From Augochlora pura (taxonomy: Eukaryota > Arthropoda > Insecta > Hymenoptera > Halictidae), in contig NC_135781.1 of assembly GCF_028453695.1 (NCBI RefSeq), positions 23,063,640 through 23,127,639 of the forward strand: 64,000 bases of DNA, read 5' to 3'. Shown in pieces: positions 52,301 to 64,000 of this stretch (within the stretch, counting starts at the first letter, position 1; the number at the start of each line of letters is the position of its first letter). Position numbers and translations under genes: made by a program. Under the pieces are notes generated by a model that ran no database searches, had not been told where the DNA came from, and was given only the letters and a program-made list of their open reading frames with translations.

Positions 52301-52657
52301 GCACAGATGGTACCTGTATGTCAACCATCTCAAGCGCTATCACACAAAATACTAAGGTTTTACCAGTCCCTGATTTGGCACGCATTATAAGATCTATAAC
52401 GAATAATTAATACTATTAATTATGAGCTATCAACAACTCGGTAAGTATAATTGAATAAAATAGTATTTACCAAATCCACATCTTCCCAATGGAATAGCCT
52501 TTAGCTGTATCGGCGATGGTTTCTCAAATCCACAACCGAATAATCCATCCAGAATCTTTTGGGAAAAACCCATTTGATAAAATGTAACATCTTCTTTTAT
52601 TTTAATATCCTGTGTGTGCGGCTTTTTGTGTATGTCATGTGCAATAATATGAGCCAT
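49337..52657 (-). CDS. DDX20: DEAD-box RNA helicase DDX20 / Gemin3 (six exons, complete)
   Basis: Gemin3 is the DEAD-box subunit of the SMN complex, which assembles Sm cores on snRNAs; this role is known from the family. Six exons join in phase: 52471-52657, 52220-52393, 51939-52140, 51667-51862, 51340-51425, 49337-51257. All introns are GT-AG (77, 79, 76, 241 and 82 nt), giving 921 aa. Visible motifs are: Q motif GFEKPSPIQ (43-51), motif I AKSGTGKT (68-75), PTREIA (100-105), DEAD (173-176), SAT (204-206), LVFSN (274-278), TTDLTARGID (326-335) and HRIGRAGR (356-363). PLGRCGFDLI, FIGG and INFIFSKLP align with human DDX20 and fix the split codons at introns 1-3. The start is the first Met after an in-frame stop upstream. 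The C-terminal ~550 aa are acidic, lack another recognised domain and are probably insect-specific. Family assignment is firm; exact splice sites are strong inference without transcripts. Confidence 0.95.
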
Positions 52658-55202
52658 TCTCCTTTGAAATAATATGTTGCTTAGATATAGCTACAACAAA
52701 ACTTTAAAAACACAGACATATATTTACTTTTTAATTTAATATTATCATTTTTACATAAATTGTATTTATTACTGTATGCACTAAATAATGGAAACAATAT
52801 GTATAAAAATAACATACTTCAATCTTAATCTTCCCCTGCATAAAATTTGTCTCAGTATTTATTTTTTATAAACTATCATTAAACTATGAATAAATATTCG
52901 TGACTAAGTTAAGGATCACATATATTATCAGTGGTCACTATTATTATATCATTGTTATTGAATGACTCCGGGTGCCGCTAGTAAAATGTATACATATAGT
53001 GCATCAGGGTTAAATCATAGAATTACTACAGTATAGTATAGCCTCACCATATTATGTCATGCCAGGGGCAAAGAGTTCAGAAATTTGACGCACGGTACAA
53101 AAACTGTTCTCTGATTGTTTTATGCTCTACAGCAGTGCTGCCCTCACAGCTTTAGACAATACAAGGTTTCCCGAACCCGCGGAAACTATTTTTATCCGGG
53201 TCTATATCTTTTCGACTAATGGTAATAAATGTTTGTTGCAAATTTACAAATTACAGATATACTAATACTTCATGAAATTTTAGCTTGACGTAACATAAAA
53301 CGTAATTTTTAATAAATTAAATTATGTTAAACTTATATTTTCATTTCCTTCGCTTGTAAATGAGATATATCGAATACTCGGTTCTCACTAAGAACCTTTA
53401 ATTTCTGAAATGTCGGTAACGATTATCGTGACACAGAATTAATGATAGGGCTTCTGAAGTCTCATTTTAGGTGATAACATTATACCGTAGACTTAGAATC
53501 TATACAGCATAGCATTTTATAGTTTTTTTTTTTTTAATTTTGGGGAGTTCTAGTGCCTCTTTACCATCACCTGCCGCGCTTTGCTCTACCGATAGTTCAC
53601 GAATTTAAGCACGTTAGCAAGAAACGAATATATTCTATATTTTATTTCTACTACGAGTGCTAAGTATTATTTGGAGACAGTTAATGTATACAGTGAGATC
53701 ATTTAAATGAGGGAAATAGTATTTATGAATTTACTATAGAAGTACAATATAAAGTGTAATTATTTTTACGGACAGGTAAGCAATTATTTCTTATAATTAC
53801 GTAATTAGTGATGGAACTCGCATAGCAAATGTTTTATACATTTTTTCATGCAGATAGGTATTTAAAACGTTAATTGTATAAACTTTACAGTGATATCATT
53901 GCAAAAAATTCATTGCATGCAATTTCTGTACGGATCCTAAGTTTGTGCCCAATGAATTATTTTGCCACCCAAAAATAGAGTTTTAGATATTTAAGAAATT
54001 TAAGCTTGTTAGCAAGGATTGAGCATTTTGTACACTTCATATGAATTACGACACGTTTTATGACTTGGAGGCCACAGATCATACGACTTTTAATTTTATC
54101 TAACTTTACTAATTTAACTTCGTTCAAACAACTCTTAAACCTAGTATTAAACTCCTTACAAACTTTTAAATATATGTACAACGAAAGCGATTTAACGAAA
54201 TCAGTTTTCCAAATACATATACTTCAAAAGTACTTCTGCGCTCGAATTCTGTTAGTTATTTTTCTTTATACGTTAGATTTTAAAGCAGACGAGAAAATAG
54301 TAGAAGGTATCGACAGGGAAAGAAATTTTCATAATTATTAAAAGGTTAGAAATCGTAAGTGTATCAGCAGAATATTAGTATACAGTTATTGCCTCCAAAT
54401 AATATTCAGCACTTGTAGTAAAAATGAAATATACAGAATATTTGCTTCTTCAAACTATCGGTAATACTGAGTGCGACAAGAAATAGTAAAAGAAATGGAA
54501 AATCAATGGAAATAGAAAAGCTCATAGGATGCAATGTCTGTACAGATCCCAAATCTGTCCTATAGTGATGTGGCAGTACGGACCCCTGATAAATGCTTGG
54601 AGAACTCGTCGTAAGAGGTAGCTTTATCGTCAAATTTTACTTTTACCCCATCGGTCACGTTGTCCAACAGTTTCAATGGTTCACCATTACCTGCAATAGC
54701 GCTATTTTAATATTTTCACAAGCACATGATTCGGTCCGGATTTTACATAGAACATTATAACAAAAGCGGCAAAAATCATCTGTCTAGTTTAATTTATGCA
54801 GATAGGAAATTTTTGACATGATGCAAATGGTGAAGAGTCTTATGAACATGTCTATATTTTTAGAATAATCTTTTAACCTCTCAATGGGCTGATTTCATGC
54901 TATTCAAATTCTCTCCAATTGTCTCTCGACATGTAAAGAAAAATAAACAATTTGAGAAGAGAAGATACCAACATGCAAGGATGTATCAAAATTATTGTAA
55001 CACAATTAACTTTATAATATACTGTACTCGTAACATTTGAGCATAACTTATAAAAAAAGAGCATGAGACTCACATTTTGATGTGATGTTGGTTTTGGAAG
55101 CGGTAGCAACAAAGGAAAGCAGCAGAAGAAAGAAAGCAACAACAAGAAATGCAGGTGAGGGGAACAAAAATTTGGAAAAATCATCAGAACTGACCACTAA
55201 GA

Positions 55203-55422
55203 TGAACACACATGACCACTGGAACGACCACTGACAACCACTTGAATGACTACTTATACCTACTTGAATGGCTACTGATAACCCTTAGAATGACCACTGA
55301 TAATCGCTTGAATGAACACTGATAACCGTTGGAATGAACACTGATAACCGTTGGAATGACCACTGATAATCGCTTGAATAACCACTAATAGCCGCTTCAA
55401 TGACCATTGATGACTGAAGCAC
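55203..55422. repeat. 22-bp minisatellite, ten units
   Basis: Ten head-to-tail units of exactly 22 bp have a consensus close to TGACCACTGATAACCGCTTGAA. Units 5 and 8 (55291, 55357) are identical, as are units 6 and 7 (55313, 55335). The outer units are degenerate. There is no spacer between units and no open frame across the array, so it is neither CRISPR nor coding. Confidence 0.9.
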
Positions 55423-55799
55423 AAAAATTGGATTTCATGTGGATATATTAGATGTGATAGCAGGTATAAATTTTCAAATGTTTCTTAAAGAAACGTTGGC
55501 GGTCATGACTGTAACCCAACCGCTACAATAACTTTCATTACAAATTAAGCTGTGCAGTTTGTCATATGTTGTTCGTGGTTAACGGACTATCAACAGAGCA
55601 TGACGTGGATTTACAGCTAATTGAATGATTTTCTTATTAATATTTCTAAGATTTTCAAATTAGTAAAAATTCAAAAAATTCACTTCTTGTTCATTATTTC
55701 GAATGCGACTCAGAGTCTGAGCGAATCCACGGAGCGAAGCAGGGTTCAGTTCGCTGGCTGGACCTCGTTGCAGCACGTTGAAAATTCGCGCGCTCGCGT

Positions 55800-55929
55800 C
55801 TCATTGGCTACTTTTTTTCGTTAATAACTCGCAAACAAAGCCACGGATTGCATTTTCGCTATGGAAGAAGTTACTCCAAATGACCTCAGGAACCCTTCCC
55901 CAAGTTACAATAATTTTGATACACCCGTA
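55800..55929. mobile_element. Second partial copy of the CAGGGTG foldback element
   Basis: Read in reverse complement, 55929 to 55835 matches one arm and the centre of the 59042-59246 element: TACGGGTGTATCAAAATTAT, GGTTCCTGAGGTCATTTGGA, GTAACTTCTTCCAT and the central TTTGCGAGTTATTAACG. The other arm is not recognisable; instead GC-rich DNA (55700-55800) of unknown origin adjoins it. Confidence 0.6.
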
Positions 55930-58900
55930 GATATCAATAACTATAACAATAAGGCGCAAGTCTCGAATAATCGTATTATCCCTTCCCAAATTGTCAATTT
56001 ACGTTTACAAGCTGAAGAACGATCGAGGAAAATATACTGTACGTATCCTATTCGTGACTAATGACCCGGCAGAAAATCATATATTATTTATCATTTCCCA
56101 ATTGATTTTTTATTTCATTCGTTTGGTCTAGTTCTTTATGCGACGATTCTTGAAAAGTTTGAATCAGAATACTATTGAAATATTTTAAAATACACATTAT
56201 TATAATGATTGCCTGAAAACAATATTAGATTAAAGTACCATCGTTCCATAGTACCACCGTTCGGTGTTCTCATTATAATAATTTATTAATTCCAAGAAAA
56301 GTAAAAATTAATTATATTAGCACGTTCCTTCCCGAACTTAGTTTACTCAACTCTTCATTCTGGCCAATTGATACTTTAAAAATTGATATATTACATGCAA
56401 TTAATAACTGTTGTATATATAACAATGAAACAAACTTATTATGGCTCATTCTTTTGGTGGAAATTAATTCTTTAGTTTTAAACTTCTCATAAAATGTCTT
56501 TTCGGCGCATTAAATAAACACGTAAGCGTGCACCACTGGTGATACACGCGGCACGGTACGTGTTAAATTGTAAATCATAATTTATGCTCTCTGCGGTTTA
56601 CTTCCAGTGACTCCTCCTTTCGAAATTAAAAGACCGCAAACAATTTTTGCATCGATAGTGCTCGGAGTCAGTCCTTCGAATGCGTGATCGATTATCTCGT
56701 CTCGGTAAAAAAGATAGGCGACAGGTAAAAAAAAAAACGCGCGACGTCCTTCTGTCGTGGCACGGAAGCCACGTTTCAAATAATCAAGGTGAATCGACGT
56801 TCCGACATGATGCGTGCGTGCGTGCGCGAATCTCGAAGTGAATTCCAGTAAGCGAGCGCTGCAGGAAAATGCGTTTGCAAGCATTTTCTTCAATAGCGAT
56901 CATGCACAAAATATTCCTATCACCCGTTACTCAGATAAAATATTGCTAGTTGCAGATCGCTCTACTATTTAGATCCCGAGACAATGGAGCTTTAATAATT
57001 CGTTTCGAATCGTCGTTCAATACTTCTCAGTCGCGGCATAATATCATTGTATAATATAAACATATTATTATATTGTTGATTACATATAAGTCAGTGATAT
57101 ATAACAATATAGGCATCCTATTTATGCATTGTGCGACACATTTTTGAATATGAAATATGCTCAGATTAAAGGGACATAGTATGTAGTGGAGATACATATA
57201 ACATAATACATACATACAATGTAATGTACTTTATAATAATGCAAATATAACATAGTGTAACGCATATAAATGTGAAGATAATTTTCAAAAAAATAAAGCG
57301 AAATTAGCTTCTAGGTTTAAGGGTAATAAAGGTCAGTAGTTTCTTACTTAGAATTCAATATTCCTCCATATTTTTATTTTAAATATTGTATTCCACTTAA
57401 GAAAAAGAAGTTCACCTTCAAATCTCTGGAACGGCTTCATCTATAAAAAGAAAAAATACGCTATGTATTATACTATCCTTCTTCAAACCACACAACTTTG
57501 TTATTAAAAAATTTGTTGCCCGTTGCACATTTTGTAAATTGCAGAAGGTGCGCAAGTTGCGTGAACCACCCTGTATGTTTTAAAAATGTGGAAATCTCTT
57601 TAATAAATTATATATAAATTCGATTTCGAAAATATTGAACCATAAAATATCATTCATATCGTTGAACTAATATAATATACGTCTCTTGTACGTTCACCTG
57701 AATATCTGCGATTCCATATCTACTAAACTTTAGCTGCGTGAGTTCTTTGCGAGACTGACATCATCATTTTGCCGCAAGGAATTAGATTAAGATATAACTA
57801 GGCAATGTGGTTGATGTTCCTGTTACACATGCCAACGAAAGTCTACAGTGTAATTGTATATTTCGTACACTTTGACCTACAGCCAAGAAGTGTCTAAATA
57901 GTTTTATTAAATAAATATATAAACTTAGTAGCGCAGTATTTCTTTTGTTAAATTCCATTGTCGAAGCATACTCGATATAAACAGCTTCACGCAGTCCGCC
58001 GTATTCTATCTGTATCGCACGCACAGCAGTTATTGTCAACGATCGTAGCGTGCCTTCGTTAGAAATTCAAATGGGGGACTGGCATAAATAATTTTTTACA
58101 TAAAGCAATCCTTACATAAGCCATTTGGAGAATGCTCGTTCGAATTCATTTGAATAACGCGTCCCATGATAACTGCGAGGGTATCATTGACATCGTTTCG
58201 TGACGCGGTATTGCGACTTTGAAATGCTTTTGCCGTGATGTCGCCTCGAAATTTTATGCAACAGAGATAGACATCCGTCTTCGATTTCCGTCGGCCGTTT
58301 CTCGTCAATATTTCAAACGATTCTAGACAGAGATTCTACGCATTCTAGAGGTCACGGATCGCCGGCGTAATTAAAACCGTCGACATCGAACGACGAAACA
58401 CCATCAACTATGCAAATCTATTTGAAACAAGTACGTTGTACAGGCGAATATCAATTAACACCATTAACGAACGTTAACGCTCCGATTCAGCGTCTTTACG
58501 TTTTATTCTACAAAAAGGTAACATTCGCGAACAGCATATTCAATGCATGAATTCATTTGATTGCACGTGTCGTGCTACCTTGGAGGCAGCAGATTACGAA
58601 GTCGTCGGTCTTTTTGTAAAACATATGCCGTTTAAAAAAGCATTTACGACTTTAGAAGCGTTTACGTGAAAATATTTACGTCATTGAATTTTCATTTCGC
58701 GATCTTTCAAAAAGCATTGCACTGTTTTCTCAAACTCATCAAGGCTGAAACCAAATTGCCCAGTATTTTTACTTTTTGCATTTCATTTTATGCTTGCAAA
58801 AACTCGCGCGTTTTTACTGGAACCTGTTTTACTTAGTGTTTCGATTTGAAATTCGATTAACACGCTCGCCTCCAGCCACCGCATATGCATGTACGATTGC

Positions 58901-59041
58901 CGCGATTTTGTAGTTTGTGTGAAGTGGATCAAGTTAATTTCATGCATATCGATTTTACAAGAGGATACGTTGCATTTAATAAAACGCCGCAATTACGAAC
59001 ACTGTTATCGGAGTAAACGTTGGTAAGGAACGTGTCAGTGC

Positions 59042-59246
59042 TACAGGGTGTCCTAAAATTATAGTACTCCCGGAGAATGAAGGATTCCTGAGGTCATTTG
59101 AAGTAACTTCTTCCTCAGAAAAAATGCAATCGGCGATATTGTTTTGCGAGTTATTAACGCTCCTGGCACGGACTGCATTTTTGCTAAGGAATAAGTTACT
59201 TCAAATGACTTCATTTCGTAAGATACCATATTTTTGGGACATACTA
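59042..59246. mobile_element. Foldback MITE with CAGGGTGTCC termini
   Basis: The left arm runs TACAGGGTGTCCTAAAATTA, then a GATTCCTGAGGTCATTTGAA block and AGTAACTTCTTCCT. The right arm is the inverse: TAAGGAATAAGTTACTTCAA, ATGACTTCATTTCG and TTTTTGGGACATACTA. The arms are about 80 nt each around a short GC-richer centre. The outer right end is more decayed. It is non-coding. Confidence 0.72.
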
Positions 59247-59409
59247 AATACTTACACTGCCGATAAATCCGACCGGCTTCCCATTTTTTAGTTTAAAGTT
59301 GCTCAAATTATAATTATCGTGTAGAAAACAGGAAATTTCTTAGTCCAAGTATGCAGTATAATAAAAATGGATATTTTTAAGTAAATTCTGTCTTGTAATT
59401 CTTATAAAG

Positions 59410-59600
59410 CAGCAGATTCGCAATAGAGATTTCGTGCATGATTTATAAATGTTATTCATTTCTTCTGCATCGAAACAAAATCTAATTCTTTTATTATTAA
59501 AATCTAGAAACGAAAGTGGGATAGAAGTACCATGAATGAAACATTGCCACTATCTCTAAAATTGTGAATCTTCCTGTAAGAAAATTGTACTTGTTTTGTA
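59410..59600 (+). mobile_element. Degenerate fragment of MITE family B
   Basis: The interior matches the 12849-13091 element without recognisable ends: TTCTTCTGCATCGAAAC, then an AATTCTTTTATTATTAAAAT-like stretch, TAGAAACGAAAG and TAAGAAAATTGTA follow in the same order. It has no coding capacity. Confidence 0.5.
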
Positions 59601-60064
59601 ACTATATTAAGTACATTTAATCAGACTTAATTTGAAGCCGCTGTCAGTTAATATGCAACCATGTCAATTAATCGTTTTTACTCTCGAAAGTAATACTACT
59701 CATGTATGATGTACTGTTACTATTTATTGAATTTTCATTTATTCCATTCAATCAAGAATTCCTTCAAGAATGTTGGCATACAGCATCGGACGGACTTGTT
59801 TTATAACAGTAATTAAAGGGGTGACATTTTTAATGTCGTTACCAGTTTTATGAATGGTAGACACGGAATATTATAGATCTGTAGTAAATGGTTAAATTAA
59901 ACATGCGTCATAAAAGGTGCCCTCGACTTTTCTCGCTTATTATATCATTAACCTGCAAGATATCTGGGCTCATAAATTTCTGTTATCTTTTTCGAGTCTC
60001 TTTTTACACAAAGCAATTACTTCTTAATTTTATCATTAGTATATTATATTACAAGTACTTGCAA

Positions 60065-60319
60065 TTAACCTTTTAGACACGACGCGCCATAATAGTGGCT
60101 TTCGCGGATGTTTCGTGCTTGTAAAAATTCAATTGTATTATTAGTTATTAAAGCAAACGATTATAGTGGAAGTGTATATGTACAATACACTAAGAAACAA
60201 ATACATATTTAGTTAATACTATATATAACTATACTAAAAAAAAATATATACCAAGAGAAATGGTAATTAGTTATGAAAAATTTAATTCGCACAAAATTCA
60301 GCCGTACCTAAGAGGTTAA
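60065..60319 (+). mobile_element. TTAA-flanked MITE, family A, copy 2
   Basis: The element (60069-60315, 247 bp) is flanked by TTAA on both sides. Termini are CCTTTTAGACAC and GTACCTAAGAGG. It is homologous along its length to 32270-32509, sharing AGTGGCTTTCGCG, TTATTAAAGCAAACGATTA-type and GTACAATACACTAAGAAA-type blocks. It is more diverged at the right terminus. Confidence 0.82.
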
Positions 60320-60589
60320 TAAAGCAACAATGCGTGTAAGATCAATACCAATATTACCTTATTTTAACGTACACAAAATGTCATTTTAAAAAAAATTAAA
60401 AACAAGACATGCAGTCTTAGGAGAAACTAATCGACATTACGCATTCTTATGGTAAGAGCAGTGATCTTTCGACTCTTTCAAAGTAGAATAAAAGAGGTCA
60501 TTTAGCTTTTTCTTGTTATCTTGTCCTAAATAAAAGTGTCCATCCCCAATGACTTCCTCTCTAAATGTAGACAAGCAGGGAACTATTAT

Positions 60590-60675
60590 TGCCTCGTTCT
60601 ATTACGAAAATTATCGGGGACGACGAAGTGCTAATTGACGCGGCTGTGAAAGGGATCGTAATGCAAGGGACTAGA
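60590..60675 (+). mobile_element. Degenerate right-end fragment of MITE family B
   Basis: This aligns with the right third of the 12849-13091 element: TCTATTACGAAAATTATC, then GTGCTAATTGACG, GTGAAAGGGATCG and terminal TAATGCAAGGGACTA. In the reference copy these are CCTATTAGGAAAATTATT, ATGCTAATCGTCG and TAGTGCAAGGGGTTAA. The left end and the flanking TTAA are lost. The open frames crossing it on both strands are therefore not evidence of a gene. Confidence 0.5.
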
Positions 60676-63600
60676 CGAGAGAAACCGTTACACGGAAGCA
60701 ACAGTCGTTTCCTCTGTTGCAAACAAAATCGAAAAGAACCGCAGAGAAAAATACGACGACTAGCCAATAGTACTTTTGTTGTCCGCCGTGGGTACCTGCT
60801 TCCGACGCAGCCAACTTTGCAGTTTCTTTTCTGATTCATGCGAGAGGCTGCGCGGACGACGCGAAACACGTCTGGAATGGGATAAACAACGGTACTAAAT
60901 CTGTTGTCGCGACCGTAAACCGCTTCGCCGAGAGAAATAAATAGTTAAAATGATGTCTGTCGATGTTCGCGGCATTTAACGCACTGAAATGACCGCGATT
61001 CTTAGGCGGCCGAGGAAAAGGGGCGCGCGTAGCGCTGGCCAACGCCGCGGCGCAGGCGGAACGTTCAAACTCCGGGCCGCTGAATGGCCAATAAAAGTTT
61101 ATTCCTACGTACGTGGCAATGAAAATTTATCGCGTCGCTGTGATATCAAGCGAAACGAAACGCAGGTGCGCCGGATCGTTGCTGCGAATTTACTTGCGGT
61201 TTCAGCAAAAACACGGCGAAACGGTGCGCCCCCTTTCACGCGTGTTGCGACCTTTTTACGCGACACACACGGTATTTTCGACGTTGTTGCATAACGCCGC
61301 GGCATTCCATCGATTGCTCTATTCTCGAGCTTTCCGATGCCGAGCTATCCGCGTCGCGTCGCGAGGAAAACGCGAGAAAGAAAACCGGCGGCTCCTCTCC
61401 TTTTCTCGCGGCGATGCGACTGCAGTTTGTAATTCAGCGCGTAGCTCGCGTGCTTTCGTACGTAATTACACCGCAATCCCGAGGTAATGAGGCGACTATT
61501 ACTATTATCAGTAGCATAGGGAAGGAAATAATCTTATTTGGAACTTATTGGTAATAAGCGAGCGGAAATGACACCGGTCGCGACCATGGTTGCAAGCGCG
61601 AGCTAATAAATAACAACCAGCCATCCAAGAAATGATCGTACAATGGAATTTTTCGTTCGACAGAATATCGCCGAATGGTTATCATAGTCGGATGTGGTTC
61701 TTAATTACGCGACTATGGCAGACCCTATTCCGATGCTAACAAGAACCAAACAATTACATCAAGCTCTAAAATAATAGTTATTTGCAGGATTCAATGAAGC
61801 TATTGCATTTGGTGCTTTTGGAAAAATATAATAAGAATCTTGAAGAATACAAAGAAATCTTGAGATGAAAAACTTTGGTTGTACGAGAATTAATGAAAAT
61901 TACGAACGAAAGTTTTTCTATAATTGAAACAAATATTTGTTTAATTAATATAAAAAAGTATAATGAACATCATTATAATAATATTAGATGACTATTCTGA
62001 TTATAAACGAAAAATGATACGCTTGGATAATAGTTTATTAGATTATTATCTCATAAATTCGGTCGCTTAGAATTTTTACAATTATTTTTTAAAATTTAAA
62101 ACAATAGATAAGGTTAAAAAAATAAATCGAAATTCCTAAATTCCGTTAATCTTTATAATAATTTAAATTATGACTACCCAATTTTGCTATGAGTTCATCA
62201 ATTTCGCAGTTCAGTTATCAGTAACGATTATACTCTAAATTGTAACTAAATATTTTTAAACCAGATAAATAACTGTTATCTAATAATCTTTTTCATACTG
62301 ATTATAACAGTTATGGTCCTCGATTTTTACGCACACGCATATTATTGCTTTCCAAAGGATGGATCTCGATGACAGGGGACGAAATCGCGATGAATTAGAA
62401 AAATTGTAGGGAAACGTGCTCGTAGGTGCGCCAGCACAATAATCCGAGCTCTGTCTCGTTCCAAAAATTAATTCAGCCGACGCGACAGTCCCAATAGTTG
62501 ACACCACTCATAAACCTTCTGTACATATTTCAATCTTGTTTAACCTAAATATATTTTCTTTGATCTTGCGCCACTTGTCTCTTTCGCCCACGACACATGT
62601 TGATAGTTTGCACGCCTATTTGTTCCGTGTTTTTTCTTGTACCTTTACTTCGCCCCATCACTGTGCACACTTTGTTAAATTTATTTCATCTAAATGGCCG
62701 CGTTTCGTTCTAATGCCGTGGCTGAGTGCACCGATGCGATAATCAATGACTGTCTTTTGTAAATACTACATTCACGTGACCAAGGACTTTATAAATTCAT
62801 GCTGCCTTAATAATATTTCTTGGATGTTCTCCAACGCCGTACGGTATTCCCTCAAGCGCGACGTTCAAAGCGTATGATATATTTAAACTAATTGTAATAA
62901 TATTTAATAGATAATTTGTAAAAATATGACGAACACATTCTTGTAAAAAGTGGTAGAGAACTGCTGTGTGCTAGGACACTGATTTAGGAATTATACAAAT
63001 AGATTATGCGAATAAAATTCTCTTCGAATAATACTTCGAATAAATTATACGCATAAAATTTGATTCGTCACCCGAATAAAGTATGACCAACTCTAAAAAA
63101 GGATATTTATTAACAGGCAGAACATCGATTCTCAAAAAGTTTACGTGTTTTCCATTAACTGACCTACTAATTCTTTATCGTTACATTTACCGATAATTAG
63201 CGTAATAATTTCGTCTTATCCGTCGGGATAAGATCGGCGTTCCAAAGAAATTCGGAGATTCAATTCGGAGATGCGTGTTTCATTTCATCGATTCGGTAAA
63301 ACTAGAGGCGAACGATTGGCGGGTACAGAGAATAGGCGGGTCCCGACCCGACTTACACGGTACATTAATTCGGCCTTGACAGTATCAGGAGAAATCATCA
63401 ACTAAAATTAATTTTGTCACTTCAGACTTTGTACAAAATACATTGATAACGACAAGCGGTGCTCTCGTTGACACATTATCATCTACTTAAAATTCTAGAT
63501 AACTTTAGCGTAACCAGCATCGAAAGTCTACACGATTTCGATGGAACAAAGTAACAGTCACTATTTTAAATAACTTTTCGCGACCGACGAAAATAAATTC

Positions 63601-63849
63601 GTTTAGTTCAACCTATCCAAAATTGAAAATATTTCGAACAGATTACATCTCGTTGAAATAGTTAATTATAAGAAATTTATAGAATTGTATTATATCATTA
63701 AAGAATTTTGTTCACAAATAATTACTCTCCAATTTTTTGTACTATAATTATGGAAACATTCAAGGTAGGTATACTTATGTAAGCTTAATATGAAAAAAGT
63801 AACACATAGAAAAGGTTTTCATAAAAATTCATTCATAATTTCATTCAGG
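60676..63849. other. Non-coding stretch at the right end
   Basis: A CpG-rich patch (about 60830-61490) carries overlapping spurious frames on both strands. AT-rich DNA follows, with a modest GC-richer section near 63210-63360. No exon recognised. Confidence 0.55.
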
Positions 63850-63920
63850 AATAATGAAAGCACGTGGCACTCTCGAAAATATTATGCAAATAATTATGAA
63901 GTGCTCGTGCTTTCATTATT
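63850..63920. other. Hairpin with ~21-nt arms (pre-miRNA-like or tiny foldback element)
   Basis: The left arm AATAATGAAAGCACGTGGCA plus CT pairs with the right arm AGTGCTCGTGCTTTCATTAT plus T with one mismatch or bulge. The loop is ~28 nt and AT-rich. Arm length and overall size (~71 nt) fit a pre-miRNA, but no known miRNA seed was recognised. The near-perfect pairing also fits a very small inverted-repeat element. It lies 80 nt from the window end. Confidence 0.35.
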
Positions 63921-64000
63921 CATGTTGTAAAATTGTAGATCAATTTCTATAAGCGAATTTAATCTCATATAAGAGTGTATTTTATAGAAATTGTTTTTAA

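Larger units (their letters stand above)
52658..60064. other. Region upstream of DDX20, no further gene recognised
   Basis: Mostly AT-rich. The DDX20 promoter and 5' UTR must lie in the first part (no TATA or initiator identified). Small CpG-rich islands occur near 55710-55800, 56720-56880 and 58110-58400. Open frames are short and unrelated to known families. Confidence 0.55.

Noticed and set aside
53125..53160. CAGCAGTGCTGCCCTC, reminiscent of a hAT-type terminus
   Set aside because: No partner terminus or 8-bp target duplication was located.
55203..55422. Regularly spaced repeat that might suggest a CRISPR array
   Set aside because: Units are contiguous without unique spacers, and the genome is eukaryotic; it is a minisatellite.
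60561..60869. Overlapping plus and minus open frames
   Set aside because: Their core coincides with a degenerate MITE family B fragment; no protein similarity.
1..64000. tRNA, rRNA and known conserved insect miRNA genes
   Set aside because: No T-arm (GGTTCGAATCC-like) within a cloverleaf context, no rRNA-like sequence and no familiar miRNA sequence were seen; a covariance-model scan would be decisive.

Overview
The window looks like a gene-poor stretch of an insect nuclear genome, most likely hymenopteran (bee, ant or wasp). The signs are spliced genes with 76-82 nt introns and invertebrate orthologues, long AT-rich stretches alternating with CpG-rich patches that are not depleted in CG, and small DNA-transposon remnants of piggyBac-like (TTAA) and mariner type. 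The species assignment is inference. There are no bacterial-style operons, CRISPR arrays, rRNA genes or convincing tRNA genes.

Two protein-coding genes are supported, both on the minus strand. (1) 49337..52657 is a complete six-exon DEAD-box helicase of the DDX20/Gemin3 type, predicted at 921 aa. Its exons were rebuilt from splice sites and reading phase, and all helicase motifs are present. (2) 46222..48217 holds the first three exons of an orthologue of human C5orf22 (UPF0489 family), about 118 aa with matching splice phases. The 3' exons were not found anywhere at lower coordinates. They are therefore beyond a very long intron, off the left edge, too short to recognise by eye, or lost. The two genes lie in tandem about 1.1 kb apart.

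The remaining ~58 kb shows no recognisable exon. It alternates CpG-rich patches (for example 1.5-2.1, 3.5-4.1, 5.2-5.9, 9.1-9.9, 13.8-14.4, 16.4-17.1, 20.8-22.9, 26.6-27.1, 38.6-39.1, 41.0-41.9 kb) with AT-rich DNA. It is peppered with mobile-element debris: two families of TTAA-flanked MITEs (about 240-250 bp each), a different 380-bp MITE nested inside one of them, a mariner transposase remnant, an 80-bp mariner-type hairpin MITE, two foldback elements ending in CAGGGTG-like termini, several uncharacterised dispersed repeats, minisatellites (22-, 15-, 10- and 46-bp units) and CT/GA and GAC microsatellites. A hairpin at 63850..63920 with ~21-nt arms resembles a pre-miRNA or a very small foldback element. 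Two TAATTA-rich patches inside GC-rich DNA could be regulatory.

No undescribed multi-gene system is visible. The most informative observations are the nested transposon, the two TTAA MITE families, the inverted 35-bp motif cluster near 13.2 kb, the dispersed ~23-bp motif, the terminal hairpin and the split or incomplete C5orf22 gene.
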